This document shows positions 5,813 to 6,565 of a DNA stretch of 6,565 nucleotides, piece after piece. The stretch is from an uncultured Aliiroseovarius sp. (GTDB taxonomy: Bacteria > Pseudomonadota > Alphaproteobacteria > Rhodobacterales > Rhodobacteraceae). How positions within the stretch are numbered: position 1 is the first letter of the stretch; every line of letters begins with the position of its first letter. The position numbers and the translations under genes are program-made. Below the pieces are notes generated by a model, which did no database searches, had not been told where the DNA came from, and saw only the letters and a program-made list of their open reading frames with translations. Location of the stretch: the NCBI GenBank assembly GCA_938023895.1, contig CALJDH010000031.1, positions 1 through 6,565 on the forward strand, in the 5' to 3' direction.

Positions 5813-5827
5813 ATCGAAAGCCGAAGA

Positions 5828-6565
5828 CTAGAGCGCGCGCCAGCCGATATCCGAGCGGTTGAAGCCCTCGGGCCAGTCAATCCCCTCGATCATCGCATAG
5901 GCCCGGTCGCGGGCGTCTTGCAGGCTGTCGCCACGCGCGGTGACATTCAGAACGCGCCCACCCGAAGCCGTGATCTTGCCGTCCACTTCGGTCGTGCCTG
6001 CGTGAAACACCATGTTCTTCGAATCTTCCGGCAGCGCATCCAAGCCGTTGATCACCGAGCCCTTCTCGTACGATCCCGGATAGCCATTGGCTGCCATCAC
6101 GACAGTGATCGCGTGATCATCGGCCCAGTTCACCTGCGCTTCATGCAGACGTTCCTCGGCGCAAGCCAGCATCAGGTCCAGTGCCTGAGCCCCCAAACGC
6201 ATCATCAAAACCTGACATTCTGGATCACCGAACCGCACATTGTATTCCACCAACCGCGCCTGACCGTCCTTGATCATGAAGCCCGCATAAAGGACCCCCT
6301 GATAGGGTGTGCCGCGCTTGGCCATCTCGTCCACGGTGGGCTGCACGATTTCACGCATGGCGCGGGCGGCGATTTCGTCGGTCAGAACCGGCGCAGGCGA
6401 ATAAGCCCCCATGCCACCGGTGTTCAACCCGGTGTCGCCGTCACCCACACGCTTGTGGTCCTGCGCGGTGCCGATGGGCAGCGCGGTCTTGCCGTCACAC
6501 AGGATGAAATAGGACGCTTCCTCGCCTTCCATGAACTCTTCAATGACGACCTCGGCCCCTGCGCC
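5828..6565 (-). CDS. purD: Phosphoribosylamine-glycine ligase (GAR synthetase), C-terminal 245 residues
   Basis: Catalyses the second step of de novo purine synthesis in the cytoplasm: 5-phosphoribosylamine + glycine + ATP to glycinamide ribonucleotide. The frame is open through the right edge and ends at TAG (5828-5830), so roughly the last 245 of about 420 residues are present. In fragment numbering, [10 protein letters not shown] (9-18) and [12 protein letters not shown] (35-46) with [11 protein letters not shown] (49-59) are the PurD ATP-grasp signatures. [11 protein letters not shown] (106-116) carries the Mg/ATP ligands Glu107 and Asn109. GYPGSYEKG (161-169) belongs to the C-terminal domain. 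All key residues visible are intact. Internal ATGs such as the one at 6532 are not starts, because homology continues upstream to the edge. It converges on the FG-GAP gene with a 106-base gap filled by hairpins. Confidence 0.97.
   Translation of the reverse strand, partial: GAGAEVVIEEFMEGEEASYFILCDGKTALPIGTAQDHKRVGDGDTGLNTGGMGAYSPAPVLTDEIAARAMREIVQPTVDEMAKRGTPYQGVLYAGFMIKDGQARLVEYNVRFGDPECQVLMMRLGAQALDLMLACAEERLHEAQVNWADDHAITVVMAANGYPGSYEKGSVINGLDALPEDSKNMVFHAGTTEVDGKITASGGRVLNVTARGDSLQDARDRAYAMIEGIDWPEGFNRSDIGWRAL

Overview
The window looks like a chromosomal stretch from an alphaproteobacterium of the Rhodobacteraceae (Roseobacter/Rhodobacter type). This is inferred from three things: high-GC coding DNA with an AT-rich patch near 4000-4620, a [2Fe-2S] ferredoxin closely resembling Rhodobacter capsulatus FdVI as I recall it, and the alphaproteobacterial form of PrmA. 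I see no transposase, integrase, CRISPR array, tRNA or rRNA.

Layout. A YeeE/YedE-family sulfur-compound permease (1-1025, minus, C-terminus cut by the window edge) faces away from an MFS transporter (1159-2394, plus). The 133 bases between them hold a near-perfect Crp/Fnr-type box and a second inverted repeat. Four plus-strand genes follow: a two-helix membrane protein with a YcxB-like tail (2528-3073, TTG start), prmA for ribosomal protein L11 methyltransferase (3126-3995), a 115-residue single-helix membrane protein of unknown function (4106-4453) closed by a strong intrinsic terminator (4484-4517), and a two-gene unit of ferredoxin fdxE (4682-5005) and a secreted FG-GAP/VCBS-repeat protein (5005-5721), overlapping by one base (TGATG). 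Converging on that unit from the right is purD (5828-6565, minus, N-terminus cut), for GAR synthetase in purine synthesis. A string of three small hairpins fills the gap between the convergent genes.

How the genes relate. Most look like independent transcription units. Gaps of 52-228 bases carry candidate promoters and hairpins, and only fdxE and the FG-GAP gene are tightly coupled. prmA and purD are housekeeping genes. The yeeE/MFS pair shares a control region and may be co-regulated by a Crp/Fnr-family protein, possibly in response to oxygen or redox state.

I do not see a clearly new multi-gene system. The best leads are the Crp/Fnr box placed about 41 bases upstream of a possible yeeE start, the coupling of fdxE to an exported repeat protein, the interlocked inverted repeats upstream of fdxE, the self-contained small membrane-protein gene, and the palindrome mosaic next to purD.
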